Below, one piece after another: positions 34,357-45,742 of a DNA stretch of 64,000 nt (positions are counted from its first letter, which is position 1; every line of letters begins with the position of its first letter). Source of the DNA: Heracleum sosnowskyi (lineage: Eukaryota > Streptophyta > Magnoliopsida > Apiales > Apiaceae). The stretch covers positions 59,546,006 to 59,610,005 of the forward strand of contig CM061245.1 in assembly GCA_030848705.1 (NCBI GenBank), given 5' to 3'. Under the pieces are notes generated by a model, which saw only the letters and a program-made list of their open reading frames with translations, was not told where the DNA came from and ran no database searches. The position numbers were made by a program, and so were the translations under genes.

Positions 34357-36627
34357 TCATGGAGCAAGGTTGTCGGGAGACGCCCCAGGAGCATCCTGGT
34401 CAGCAACAGGGTCGGCCACCTCCACACCTTCTATTTGGGCATCTGGGTTGGAGCTCTCACCCATGACATGCGCCTCAGCCTCAGGTTCAGATGGAACCAT
34501 CTTCCTTTGCTCCACAGCTGCAGCAGCCTCCCTCTTCTTGATTTCTCCCACCAGTTTCACGGCATCCTCTCCAAGAAGGGTCCAATCTAGAGTCGGGAAA
34601 TGGTCATAGGTGGACTCAATATAATCATTTACCCCGCGGCTGTATCCGGCCTCAAACTTTTCACGTTTGGCAGCCTCACGGGTAGACCTCTCCAGGGCGA
34701 TGGTGGTATTGAGAGAATCCAGCTTCTTCTTAAACTCGCCAACTTTCCTAGTATAAGAAGCTTGGAGGGCGTCCTTTTCAGTATCAAGGTTCACTATGGA
34801 GGTGTTCAGCTGTTCACGTTCTTTCAATAGCTTAGCCTCGGAAGCCTTAAGCTTCTTGCTGGCATCAGCTAACTTCTTCTTTTCATCTTCACTTGTCTTA
34901 AGAAGGGATTTCAAATACTTGACTTCATCGGATAATTTCTGATCACCACGGGCTACGACCATCATTTCTTCATTCCGTTTCAAAATATGAAAGAGACTCT
35001 GAGCTTCGCACCAGGTGGTGGCCTTTACAACTTCAGACGAGCTCATCTTATCCCATTCAGCAATAACCTCCTCCGGAATTTGATTCCCCACCATAGCAGA
35101 AAACTTACGGATCAGAGGGTTAGACCCTTCACTTGGGGTGCCGGGGGGTGATGGCTTGGACTTCTTGAAACGGGATCCCGGGCCCTTAGCCGAGTCAATG
35201 GCAGCAGGTAGTGGTAATTTCCTTTTGGAAGAAGTAGCAGACTTATCCTGGGAAGCAAGGGTTGATTTCATCCTGGAGATAGGGGTAGCATCTATGGGAA
35301 CAAGGTCTTTTCCTTCATCTCCAAAGAGATCGTCATAACTAGCGGATTTGTTGACAAACGATGGCACACCAGAAGCCATATCTACAAAAAGAAGATCAAA
35401 AGTCAGTACTTGAATAATACAATATGAAAACGAGGATAATAGCATGTTGAGAATACACAAATGATAAAGTAAAGCACAGAGACATAATAGGAAACTTATT
35501 TTACTTGAAGTTTCAGCTTCAGAGTCCTCTGTTGAAACTAGGTTCAAAGATTTCTTATTTGGCAGGAAACCACATCTTTAAAGGTTTTGATCTGTCAGCA
35601 GACTAGCACCATCTCCTAGCTCCGCTGACAGCTTCAAGGCCTCAAGAGCCCTTTCCAGAGAATGGCCTTTGAGTGTTGTCTTACTCGGGATCTCTATGTA
35701 ATGGTTTAAGCATGAATTAGATTGTAACATCTAAATCGGTCATGAAGGAGTAAAGGAGAAATGGAAGCGTTACTTACGAGGGTTTCTATTAAATTCGGTT
35801 CTGTATGTGGGACAATCATAGCAGTAGAGAAACTGGGGTAGCCAATCAGACATTCCTTTCTTATTTCCCTTAATGCACTGACCATCATGGACGTTCCAGG
35901 CGGACAAGTAAAAGAAGCCGGAATTCTTTCCCGTTTGTTTGAGCTGGTAAAAGAAACCCAACTCACGGGCATACATTTTCTTTTCAAACTGCTGGTCATA
36001 GAGGACATACATACACATGGCCATTCGGTAGGCATTCGGGGTCATTTGGAGAGGAGCGATGTCATAATAAGTGATGATATCATGAATGAAAGGATGTAGA
36101 GGAATGGACAAGCCCATTCTAAAAAACGTGGCGGAAAACACAGCACAGGGTATCTGTTGATCAGGTTCAAAGTTGTCAAAACGGTGACACCTTTCCCCAG
36201 GGGAAGGCACCACCAGGCGGCACTTGGGACGATGTTTCTGGAGAAGAAGTTTTACTCTGTTAGCATTCATCGAGGTGTCTAGCTCCTCACAAGCAGGGAT
36301 TATGCCCTGCGAGTCATTGGGATTGTCAGCCCCTGAGGAAACCTCGACCTCAACCTCAGAATCAGGGAGCGGATAATTGTTGGACGATGTTTGGTGAATG
36401 GCTATGGCCTGAGGATCTTTGGCTCTGTGAGGAAAAAGATTGGTACGGACGGATACAATAGCTTGTTCGGGAACCAGTACCTTAACCTTGGAGCGAGTTC
36501 TGGTACTAACTGGTTTAGGTGGGTTTGATGGAAAGGTTCTGATAGATGAGGGATCAGAGTCACTGGGAACCTGAACCTCGTGAGCAGATGATTGATGCGA
36601 ACTGGCCGCAGACGAGTCCCCTGACAT
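34357..36627 (-). CDS. Antisense spliced gene inside the Tat element (gypsy-type transposon domain, coiled coil)
   Basis: Minus-strand model: exon 36627-35778, exon 35693-35505, exon 35381-34357. The ATG at 36627 follows a perfect acceptor TTTGCAG. Donors are GTAAGT (35777) and GTAAAA (35504); acceptors are ACATAG (35694) and TTTGTAG (35382). Both coding introns (84 and 123 bp) are phase 1, and the total of 2,064 nt is divisible by three (about 687 aa), which supports the model. The first exon has a region resembling the plant 'putative gypsy type transposon' domain (LSIPLHPFIHDIITYYDIAP, about residues 140-240). The last exon has a long coiled coil (KYLKSLLKTSEDEKKKL onward) and ends GASPDNLAP. 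One in-frame TAA (35580-35578) interrupts exon 2 of this set. Antisense extra ORFs are known in some Tat elements; function is unknown. Confidence 0.65.
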
Positions 36628-37339
36628 CTGCAAAGGGTGGAGCAGGGTGAGATAACGGCCAATAGGGTTTTTCTTAGTTAGGCAAACAAGAAGACAACAA
36701 AGCCGAAAAGTTCATGAAGGATTCCAATATGGATCTTTTCGGAGAATTACGGCTGAGGGTCTTGGTCGAACAGGTGGTGGTCATAATGATTCCGAAGGTA
36801 TGGGGATCACAAATTACAGGGTTGCTTTTATATCTAAAGCGAAGATGAAGGTTCATAGGGGTCTTCACCTCAAGAGAGGTCCCAATATACAGAAATTCAA
36901 AACCTAAGACAATTGGAAGGGTTTTCGGTTTTCCTCCTAAATATTTTTACAGGATGGCATATCAATGGTTAATGTTCTAAAAGCTTATGTGACATACATT
37001 AATCAATTACACATGCAAGCAAGAACAATCAAGAAGACAAAAAGACACGGTGCGAATATGCAAAACAAGACCACAAAGAGGATATGAGTTTAAAGGGGTT
37101 TTAAGGTCTTGACTTTACATGGAAGTTGGACAGATACTATCAAGCAACCATGATTCACAAGGAGTGAGTGCGTGTGGTATTCTGGATTTCTGATGTGATT
37201 GATGTGATAATACAGATATGTGTGTAGGCATACATGGTAGCATATATATATGTGTGTGAACAGATAAGAGGGGTACATTCAATAGCGACATGCAATGACA
37301 AATCGGAAATAAAAGTGACAGATAAAGACGGATTCATAC
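36628..37339 (-). other. Putative 5' UTR intron of the antisense gene
   Basis: On the minus strand the sequence between the donor CGTAAG/GTATGA (37339) and the acceptor CCTTTGCAG (36628) has no stable coding frame. The intron would be 712 bp. The exon before it, about 37470-37340, is C/T-rich like plant leaders. Confidence 0.45.
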
Positions 37340-37495
37340 CTTACGGAGTAGCGTAGGTCGGGGAATGATGGAGGGTTAAAGTATTGTCGGAACCCTGAGC
37401 CGTCTGGAAACCTTTCGCCGGAGGGAAGGTAGAGAGAATGAACAGTTTGTGTGAAAAGTGAGATAAAAAGAGAAAGAACGGGGGGTGAATGTGTG

Positions 37496-37503
37496 TTTAA
37501 ATA
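37496..37503 (-). promoter_or_regulatory. TATA-like box of the antisense gene
   Basis: Minus-strand TATTTAAA in CCATGTGTATTTAAACACAC, followed downstream by a pyrimidine-rich stretch. Position fits a start near 37470. Inferred from context only. Confidence 0.4.
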
Positions 37504-37848
37504 CACATGGAAAAAGGGCAGCTGTGCCAGGTGGCATGCCCAGGTAGGTTTAATGAAAGACGTGAAGGATTAATGCATGGTTCAATTTTCTAGGAGGAAT
37601 ATGAGAGGTTTGTTGTAGATTTTGAAATTCAAATTCTATTCAGAAGGATAATATGTGAACAAATGAATGTTTTTGCTGAAGTCGAAGCATGAGATTAATT
37701 CGCCGAAACACGAGGGGGCATACGTCGGGGAGCTTATTGGAGTATCGGTTCTTCAGCTAAGGATTTGCAGCTGGTTATGAGGTTAAGAGTGGATTACTTG
37801 AGAATGAAATAGGTTTTGGTTCCTCTTGTATTTAATACCGCAAGGAAC

Positions 37849-37859
37849 CGGGGGGTAGT
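37849..37859 (+). other. Polypurine tract of the Tat element
   Basis: CCGGGGGGTAGT directly before the 3' LTR start TGTTGTGCCC. Confidence 0.75.
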
Positions 37860-38764
37860 TGTTGTGCCCAAAATCTCACGTGGGCTCAATTTAAGGCCCA
37901 TATCTGTTATAAGTCCAGTAGCAGGGTATTGGGCTAGGATGGTGAGCACCAAGGAACAAGCCCATGATGCTGTGGTATAGGTTCAAGGTACTGAGACAGG
38001 TCTGAGGCATCAAGGCAGCCTCAAGGTACTAAGGTGCAGGGAAGATATTGAGGTGCAGGAGAAAGGTGTTGAGGTTCAGGTGGTCTAAACCTCGAGATTG
38101 TTACCAGCTGACGAGTGACCGGGACCTCAGGAAGGCAGAATACAAGTTGGTTTAGGACTCTATTTCTTATTGTTCGGAAATATGAAATTGCTCTTAGGAA
38201 AGGAGTCTCAATCATAACGAATTCACAAGGATGGAGTAAATATAATCAGTATGGGACTCATATTGATTCATTCGGGTATACATTAAACGTAAGAGATTTT
38301 ATAGGATTTGGAGTTGGAGATGAATTAGGACACTGGAAAGCTCGGTTGGAGCTACCTAATTCGACTATAACTCTAAGATGGATTATCTTAGAATGGTCGA
38401 ATTCATGGCAAGGAAGAAGTATAAACCTAATAGAACTACATGGGGCTTGATTCCTATAAATAGGATATGTAGGCACTTGACTAAAGGATTCGGATTTTCA
38501 CTCTCGAGAAGCATAAGGCACGTGCACCTCGGTGATACATATTCCGGCGAATTTACGAGTAGTGTAGGATTTACATTACTTATTTCGACCGGCGGTTTTG
38601 TCAACTCAGCCCCCGGAAATCATACTTCAACCATTCTGTTCTAACTAATCAGCTTCAGGCTTCGTACTGTGAACCTGTGGCATTGTCCGACAACCAAGGA
38701 CGCTTTTTACGAATATTCCAGCGAGATTCTCTCGATTGTGTTGTACCAAATTTCTCTCACAACA
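37860..38764 (+). repeat. 3' LTR of the Tat element
   Basis: 905 bp, same ends and length as the 5' copy, three substitutions. Right target duplication CTATC at 38765-38769. Confidence 0.92.
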
Positions 38765-40327
38765 CTATCCATATACTAAATAGAAAAGATAATTACGAAT
38801 TTTTACATAAATATTTCTATTCAATATAGAAAACCCATTTATAATTGGTTTAAATTATCAAAATACACCTTTTAGTATTTAAATACTATCATATTATTAA
38901 TCAAAATACAATTTTTAATATTATATCTAACGGTTCTCGTCTATTTGAATATTTATAGTTTTATAATCCAAAGGATCATATACTTTTGGTAGTACAGTGA
39001 CCGACCAAAATTTTGGATAAAATCTCCCTTACGCTTATTATATATAAAGAGTTAATTATTATTTTATTTAAAAGTAATTAACATTTAAAAATATCCGAAA
39101 AAAAAGTATTACTAAAAAGGAAGATGATAACCAAACTATAAATTATATCCCGTTTTACTTATAAAATATTGCAATTTATCTATTTTTAATTTTTTAATTA
39201 AAATTAAATGTAAAAATACCAGAAAAGGAAAGTGTTGATCGAAAAAGGAATGTGTTAACCAAATTACAAATTATACCCCATTTTGCTTGTTATTGTTTAT
39301 AGTAGGTGATAACCAAACTATAATTATACCTCATTTTACTTATTATAATATTGCAATCTATCTATTTTAAAATTTTAATTTAAAATTAAGTAATAATAAA
39401 AAATAACTGAAAAGGAAAGTGTTGACCGAAAAAGGAAGACGCTAACCAAATTAAAAATATACTCCATTTTGATTATTATAGTTTAGTATATATATAAATG
39501 GTATATAAGTATAAATCTTCTTCGCCTAGATAAGTCACAACTTTATAATTTAAATAATGTTTTTAAAATATCACTTGTATTCTATTCAGTATTCTAAAAA
39601 TTATTCTTATCTTCGTCTCAGATATGTCAAAAAATTTTAATTTAAATTATGTTTTTAAAATTTCACTTGTATTTTATTCAATAGAAAATATTCTATGAAT
39701 CATCCGTTTTTTCATAAAATTGTTGATAAATTCCTAATTTATCTTTAAAAATTGTTTGACCGATTTGATATTTGAAATTCAGTTATTATCTCAAAATGTA
39801 CAATATATTATATTTCTCTACTAATTCATCTTAATAATTTGTAATTTCGATTATCATACAAATCAATATCTTTTTATATAAATATAAAGAAAAATTCTCG
39901 GGAGCTCTCTAGAATCGCTCTATTCATATTTATCTATTTTTCTAGAGCTCCTCTATTTTAAATAATTAAAATCAAAACTTCTTTATTTAGCTCCTATTTT
40001 TTAGAGAAAATAAATTGAAACTTTTAATGTTTCCTTCTCTAGCTCCTACTTATAAAATACAAGTGATCTAAAAATTATAAATCTTAGAAAATTATAATCA
40101 AAACTTTTTTATTTAGCTCCTATATTTTAGAGAGAAAAATTGAAACCTTTTAATATTTCATTCTATAACTTCTACTTATAAAAGACAAGTGCTCCAAAAA
40201 TTATAAACTTAATCAAATTATATAACTAGAGTTCCTCAATTTTAATCAAATAAAATTGAATTTGTTTATTTACATTCAAATTTAAAGCAAAAATAATAAA
40301 TATATAAAAATCAATCATATTTAGAAT
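38765..40327. repeat. AT-rich old DNA with stepwise local duplications, no gene
   Basis: Continues the duplicated sequence seen left of the Tat element (38765-39010). Further local repeats: about 39110-39480, copies around GGAAAGTGTTGACCGAAAAA and CCAAACTATAATTATACC; 39515-39690, two copies around TTTAAAATATCACTTGTATT; 39950-40220, two copies of about 140 bp around TTTATTTAGCTCCTATTTT. No open frame of note. Confidence 0.6.
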
Positions 40328-40904
40328 TGAAAGACATATGCATTAGCCTATTGGTAAACATCGAGGATTCGGCTCAACTTAAACAAGAATGCAATAAGTA
40401 AATATTAGATTAGATGTCACATGAATCTCAGAGGTTTTATCAGTCAAGTGAATGAAGATTAAAGTCATCTACTGACTTGGAGTAATTCTACACTGGAAGA
40501 AGTTCAGTTATTTGATCAAGTCTCAGTGAAGTATTCAAGAAAGTAGATCTATTTAAAGTGACAGAGATTTCAGAAGTGTGATAAAAGTTTACAGGTCACA
40601 GAGTTTGATAAAGGGAATAGAAAAGGACCACAACTTAAATTCAAAAGATGAAGAACAAACATCGCAGTTAGTCACTCATGAACCAGACAATACATCGAGT
40701 GTCAACATCATACAGTGGAAGTTCGTCATTAATTTCAGTGATTCAAGGAATGATTCTGCTATCAAAAATTGTATTAATTCTCTTCTAATTAATTAAATCC
40801 GTTAATTAATTTATTCAATAAATTTATTCATTCAGAATTAATTTATTCCTTAAATTAATTAAAAGTTTAATTAGATTAGAATTAATATAATATTAAAAAG
40901 ACTT

Positions 40905-41250
40905 ACAAAATGTATTGGAAAGACTTACAAAATGTACCGGAAAGACTATCCTTGATAGTCTTTCTGATAGTCTTTCCAAGCCATTGATTGTCTTGCTGAA
41001 AGTCTTTCTAATTGAGTTGATAGTCTTACCGGTTCACAAACAGTCTTTCCAATAGTTTTACTGGTTCATCTGGTTGTCTTGCTAGCTTCTTTTGATTGTC
41101 TTACCAACAGTCTTTCTAAGGCAAATGGATAGTCTTTCCAGTTCAATCACAATCTTTCCGATAGTCTTTGCAATTCATTTGAAAGTCTTTCCGATAGTCT
41201 TGCAGTTCTTTTGATTGTCTTTCCGGTTGTCTTTCCAAGTCAAGCTGCAA
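40905..41250. repeat. GATAGTCTTTCC motif cluster (D)
   Basis: Dense, irregularly spaced copies of GATAGTCTTTCC, GATTGTCTTGC, AGTCTTTCC and reverse GGAAAGACTATCC. GGAAAGACTATC and GATAGTCTTTC at 40939-40965 can pair. Confidence 0.8.
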
Positions 41251-41738
41251 AGTTTTTCCAATTACAAGTAAACTGTGTGTACTTAAAAAGAAAAAGAAAA
41301 ACAGAAGGATAGACAAGCTTTTAAGATAGAAGAAAAACAAAAGTATCATCTTCATCTCTCTGCCTTTACTGAACCAACTGCCCGAGCTTGCATTAATTCA
41401 AGTGAATTAATTTCTAGATTGTATTGTCAAATCTAAACCATTAGAAGTCAGTTACTTGTTGTTGTGTGACTATCTAGCGGATCATTATCCCTAGAAATTA
41501 TCTCGAACTAATTTTTAGTATTCGATCTTTTTATTACAAATATAGATAAATTCATGTTGAATTTATTCTAATTTGTTTTAATTAGTTTGATAATCATTCA
41601 CTGTAATCTACAGTAATTGAAACACCTTTCAAGTTTAATATCAGTTATATTTAACTTGAATTTTGTTTCATTTTATTCTGCTTAAATTTGTTTTTAAATT
41701 ATTATTTCACGAACCGAACAAATTCGAGAAAACAGTAT

Positions 41739-41768
41739 AGTTTGTATTCAAACCCCCTTCTACAAACT
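41739..41768 (+). promoter_or_regulatory. LTR-terminal C-loop hairpin (D)
   Basis: AGTTTGTA pairs with TACAAACT (8 bp) around TTCAAACCCCCTTC, 15 nt before the LTR end and primer site. Confidence 0.65.
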
Positions 41769-41783
41769 TATCAGGACCTAACA

Positions 41784-41798
41784 ATTGGTATCAGAGCC
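41784..41798 (+). other. Primer-binding site of element D
   Basis: ATTGGTATCAGAGCC right after the LTR, the usual initiator-Met tRNA primer match of plant copia elements. It is not a tRNA gene. Confidence 0.85.
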
Positions 41799-43176
41799 TG
41801 CTGATTGACACACAAATCAAGATCCATACTTTTGTGATTTATCAAGAACAAGTGAATTTTTATTTTTCTTAAAAATTCAAGATGTCCACTCAAAAAGTTG
41901 GAGTCATCAAAATTCATATGTTTAGTAGAGATCACTATGGGATGTGGAAGAAGAAGATGCTTTTATTTCTTCAAGTAGCAAATCCAAAGTATATTGGTGT
42001 ATTGAAGAAAGGCCCAAAAGTCCCAATGATTATTGAAGAGGAGCGTATTGAGAATAACCTTGTTCAAGCTGCAAGGACTTATCCTAAAGATCCAAAAGAT
42101 AATACAGCTGATGAAAAGGAAGATGCTTCTCTGGACGCAAACCTTCAGTTAATTTTGGTTGATTGTCTGGATTCTATTATGCACAATCATGTTTTGAATT
42201 GTAAAGATGTTAAACATATTTGGGAGACGATTGAGATAATTAATGAAAGGGCAGAAGAAGTAAGAGAGAACAAAATGGAAATTCTTACCTCTGCATATGA
42301 GCACTTCAGATCAAATCCAGGGGAAGGTATCTCTGAAGTTTTTGAGAGATACAACAAATTAATCAATGATCTGAACCTTCATGGAAAGTACTACACTGTC
42401 AAAGAAATAAACAAGAAATTTCTTTTGACACTTCCAACCCATCTGGAGCATAGAATTTCAGCCATTAGAGAAGAAAGAGATTTAAGCGAGATTTCATTAG
42501 AGAGACTCTATGGTAATCTGAAAACCTATGAACTGGAATAGATTCAGCAGAAGGAAATCTATGGGACAGGAAAAGTGGTCAGTACGTCTACTACACATAA
42601 GTAGGATGTGATTGTAGCTGAGTATGATGTTACATCTACAAGTCAATCTGATGGTGATTTCTATTCTATGGAGGAGCTTGAACAGTTGGAAGATGAATCA
42701 ATGGCCTTGATAGTGAAGAAGTTTGGAAATTTCAGGTTCAGGAGAAATCCTAGTTTCAAGTTCAAGACAAATGCTAACTGATTCCAGAGAGATGGTTCTT
42801 CATCCTCAAATAGCACAAGGGGTGGCTATAAAACTGGAATGGATGATAGAATCATGATTCAGTGCTTTAATTGTAATGAGTTGGGATACTTTGCAACTGA
42901 ATGTAAAAATCAAAGGCAAGCAAAGAAAACCTCTCATGATACAAATCAGAAGAACAAGTCTGGTAAAGCTTATCTTGCTGGACGAAAAAGCTGGGATGAT
43001 TCAGACAGTGATGATGAAGAAGTTGGAAATCTTGCACTCATGGTAATAGGAGACAAAGCTTCAACTCCATCTTCCTTCTACATGTCTGGGGTAACTTTCA
43101 CTCACGCTGAAATGATTTATAATCTTACTAGTACCTTATCTTGTGCACTTAGAGAAAATGATAGAATATAATTCTT

Positions 43177-43251
43177 CAGAACACTGCTCTTGAAAAAAAG
43201 GTTAAAGAATTAAGATTAGTGCATGTTAATCAAGATGAACTTAAAAATGAA
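43177..43251 (+). repeat. 75-bp direct repeat, left copy
   Basis: Gag sequence from CAGAACACTGCTCTTG to TTAAAAATGAA. It repeats at 44394-44468 with two mismatches by eye and brackets the reversed RT fragment. Confidence 0.88.
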
Positions 43252-44393
43252 TGAATCAGTGTAACCTCTTACAACTAGCTTCTCATCTCCTCCATAAACT
43301 AAGAATGAATCTTTAGTTCTCTTGAGGTACTTAAGAATATTCTTGACTGCCGTCCAGTGACCTTCAACTGGATTAGACTGGTATCTGCTCGTCATGCTCA
43401 AAGCATACGAAACATCAGGTCGAGTACATATCATTGCATACATTATTGAACCAATTGCAGAAGCATATGGTACCTTTTTCATACGGTCCTTATCATCTAA
43501 TGATTTAGGACAATTTTCTTTTGAGATCACTATCCCATGAGACACAGGGACAAATCCCATTTTGCCTCTTGCATCCCAAAACAATGCAATACTTTGTCAA
43601 TGTATGTACTCTGACTTAAGCCGATTAATCTTCTAGATCTATCTCTATAGATCTTGATCCCTAATATATAGGTAGCATCGCCTAAGTCTTTCATTGAGAA
43701 ACTTTTTCCCAACCAAGTCTTAACAGCCTGAAGAGAAGGTATGTCATTCCCCTATTAATAATATATCATCAACATATAATACTAGGAATGCCACTTTGCT
43801 CCCACTAACCTTCTTGTAAACACAAGGCTCATCTTCATTTTGAATAAAGCCAAACTCTTTGACTGTTATATCAAAACGAATGTTCCAACTCCGTGAGGCC
43901 TGCTTCAATCCATAAATAGATCGTAGTAGCTTACAGACCATTCTAGCAAATCTCGGATCGACAAAACCTTCTGGTTGTATCATATACACATCCTCTTCTA
44001 AGCTCCCATTTAAGAAAGCGGTTTTGACATCCATTTGCCAGATTTCATAGTCATAGTAAGCTGTTATCGCAAGCAAAATCCTGATGGACTTGACCATAGC
44101 TACTGGTGAGAAAGTTTCATCATATTCAATACCATGAATTTGTTTGAAACCTTTCGCCACCAGTCTTGCTTTGTAGGTCATTACATTACCATCCATGTCT
44201 GTTTTCTTCTTGAAAACCCATTTGAACCCAATAGGTTTTACCCCTTCAGGTGGTTCAACCAAAGTCCATACTTTGTTTTCATACATGGAATCCATCTCAG
44301 ATTTCATAGCTTCCAGCCATCTCTCAGAATCTGGAATATTCATAGCATCCTGATAGGTAAGAGGTTCATCTTCATCCATAAGCATTACATCAC
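43252..44393 (-). pseudogene. Reversed copia RT fragment inserted in gag D
   Basis: Minus-strand RT: WTLVEPPEGVKPIGFKWVFK, YKARLVAKGFKQIHGIEYDETFSPVA, MDVKTAFLNGSLEEDVY, SIYGLKQASRSW and LYVDDILLIGE (44385-43744), then frameshifted pieces GKSFSMKDLGDATYILGIK and AIGSIMYAMICTRPDVSYA (43712-43216). It starts in mid-protein, has no LTR or tail, and stops at the edge of the 75-bp repeat. The residues belong to a copia type different from the SIRE-like elements here. Probably filler DNA copied in during break repair. Confidence 0.82.
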
Positions 44394-44468
44394 CAGAACA
44401 CTGCTCTTGAAAAAAAGGTTAAAGAATTAAGATGAGTGCATATTAATCAAGATGAACTTAAAAATGAA
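44394..44468 (+). repeat. 75-bp direct repeat, right copy
   Basis: Same sequence as 43177-43251 (GATGAG for GATTAG and CATATT for CATGTT). It is continuous with the rest of gag on its right side. Confidence 0.88.
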
Positions 44469-44640
44469 GTAGCTTTTCTTGAGAATAGGGTTAAGTGTTA
44501 CAGAGAATTAGAAACCATTCTTAAAGGAAAGATTACAGAACTTGAGACTAAGGTCAGAGCTTACGATAATTCTTGTAAAACAGCTAAAGAGATCTTCAAT
44601 AAGCAAGCTATTAGTCAATTTTTTAACATGCACTAGTCTC

Positions 44641-45032
44641 AATAAGTAAATTCATCTTGATTAACATGCACTAGTCTCAATTCTTTAACTTCATTTTCAA
44701 GAGAAGTGTTCTGAAGAATTATTCTATCATTTTCACTACGTGCACAAGATAATGTACTACTAAGATGATAAATCATTTAAGAGTCAGTGAACTTTACCTC
44801 AGACTTAGAAGATGAAGTGTTGCCTTCTTTTGCCATGAGTGCTAGATTTCCAACTTCTCCATCTTCTTCATCACTATTTGTATCATCCCAACTCTTGCCT
44901 TCATCAAGATAAGATTTCCCAGTCTTGTTCTTCTTACTTGTCTTGGCTTTTTGCATTCAGTAGCAAAGTGTCCCAACTCATTACAATTAAAGCATCTAAT
45001 TATGCTTCTGTCCACTGTTCCAGTTTTATAGC
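44641..45032 (-). pseudogene. Element D' gag, distal part
   Basis: Minus-strand continuation of the gag frame interrupted by element C. It has an intact zinc knuckle CFNCNELGHFATEC, the Asp-rich stretch and the coiled coil ending near the inversion junction. The copy also has breaks after LEI. It joins the part at 58107-59079 once element C and one TSD copy are ignored. Confidence 0.75.
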
Positions 45033-45735
45033 TGTTAGGAATATGTTGTTCTTGATGATAAACATAAAACACTTAGTAGAATTTGTGTAAAGTCACTTTG
45101 TAGCTGTCAACGAAATGGCATGCTTTGCAGCATTCCGTTGACAGGAAGCTCATCAACGAAATGAGTGTTGTAGCAATTGCATTGTACAATACTTCTCAAA
45201 TGATAGGCATTCTGTTATATGTATTAGATAGGTTTTCTAAGTCATGTTGACTAAGTACTAGATAGGCAAAATAGGTTGGTTAATTGTAAATATATTATGC
45301 CTTGTAATTTTGCCTAAGTGAAGACATGTCAACGGTATGAAGATTACTCTGTCAACGGTATGGAGTTTACTCATCAACGAAACGAGGGAAACACCATCAA
45401 CGGAATGAAGAATAAAGCTATCAACGAAACACATCTCCCTGCTATCAATGAATCATTATTGCTTTTCTGAATAGTTGACAAAGTGATAGTGACAGTTTAC
45501 TGAACAGATCTAAAGGTGATATGGAAGTGTACTTTGCATTGGAAACCATTAAAATGGACATGGGGAATAAGGAAACATCCCAGTTTCCAATTGGGTCTTG
45601 GGAGTGATCATAATAAGCATGAAGACAAAAGCAAGGATCTCCAAGGACCACTGGACAAAGGGATGAAAAGCAAACTATTGGCGGTTACTCATTGTACTTT
45701 TAGTGTAGCCAAAAATAGGGTTGTAAACTTGGGGA

Positions 45736-45742
45736 TATATAA
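45736..45742 (+). promoter_or_regulatory. TATA box of LTR C
   Basis: TATATAA in GGGGATATATAACCAAG; the 3' LTR copy is at 57790-57796. The motif cluster lies 300-600 bp upstream. Confidence 0.6.

Larger units (their letters stand above)
25520..38764 (+). mobile_element. Intact young Tat-lineage Ty3/gypsy element
   Basis: 13,245 bp with two 905-bp LTRs that differ at three sites by eye (GATGTTGTG/GATGCTGTG, AGTAATGTA/AGTAGTGTA, CAGATTC/CAGCTTC). It is flanked by the perfect 5-bp duplication CTATC (25515-25519 and 38765-38769). It holds a primer site, an uninterrupted gag-pol frame with a second RNase H (Tat hallmark), a long 3' region with tandem repeats, an antisense gene and a polypurine tract. 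All parts needed for transposition look present. Confidence 0.93.
40328..41783 (+). repeat. LTR of element D
   Basis: 1,456 bp from TGAAAGACATATG to AGGACCTAACA, homologous to the reversed LTR at 59177-60514. The stretch 40905-41250 holds about 17 GATAGTCTTTCC-type motifs in both orientations. The terminal hairpin is at 41739-41768. No clear TATA box. Confidence 0.8.
41882..44636 (+). pseudogene. Element D gag, broken
   Basis: Starts at ATG 41882 (MSTQKVGVIKIHMFSRDHY), the expected place after the primer site. Residues 1-219 match the copia gag capsid-like domain (FLQVANPKYIGVLKKGPKV; ILVDCLDSIMHNHVLNCKDV; FERYNKLINDLNLHGKYY). In-frame stops follow at 42539, 42602, 42779 and 43169. The zinc knuckle reads CFNCNELGYFATEC, with Tyr where the metal-binding His should be (the D' copy keeps His). 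The gag coiled coil is interrupted at 43251 by the inserted fragment and resumes at 44469 (ITELETKVRAYDNSCKTAKE). It ends near the inversion junction and cannot be functional. Confidence 0.8.
40328..44640 (+). mobile_element. Copia element D, left arm of an inverted pair
   Basis: LTR, primer site and gag of a copia element in plus orientation. It is joined at about 44640 to a related copy (D') in minus orientation. No protease, integrase or RT of its own is present after gag. A reversed RT fragment from a different copia type is inserted at 43252-44393. Confidence 0.75.

Noticed and set aside
34246..35338. Plus-strand frames opposite the Tat antisense gene
   Set aside because: They are mirror frames of the coiled-coil exon and show no domain.
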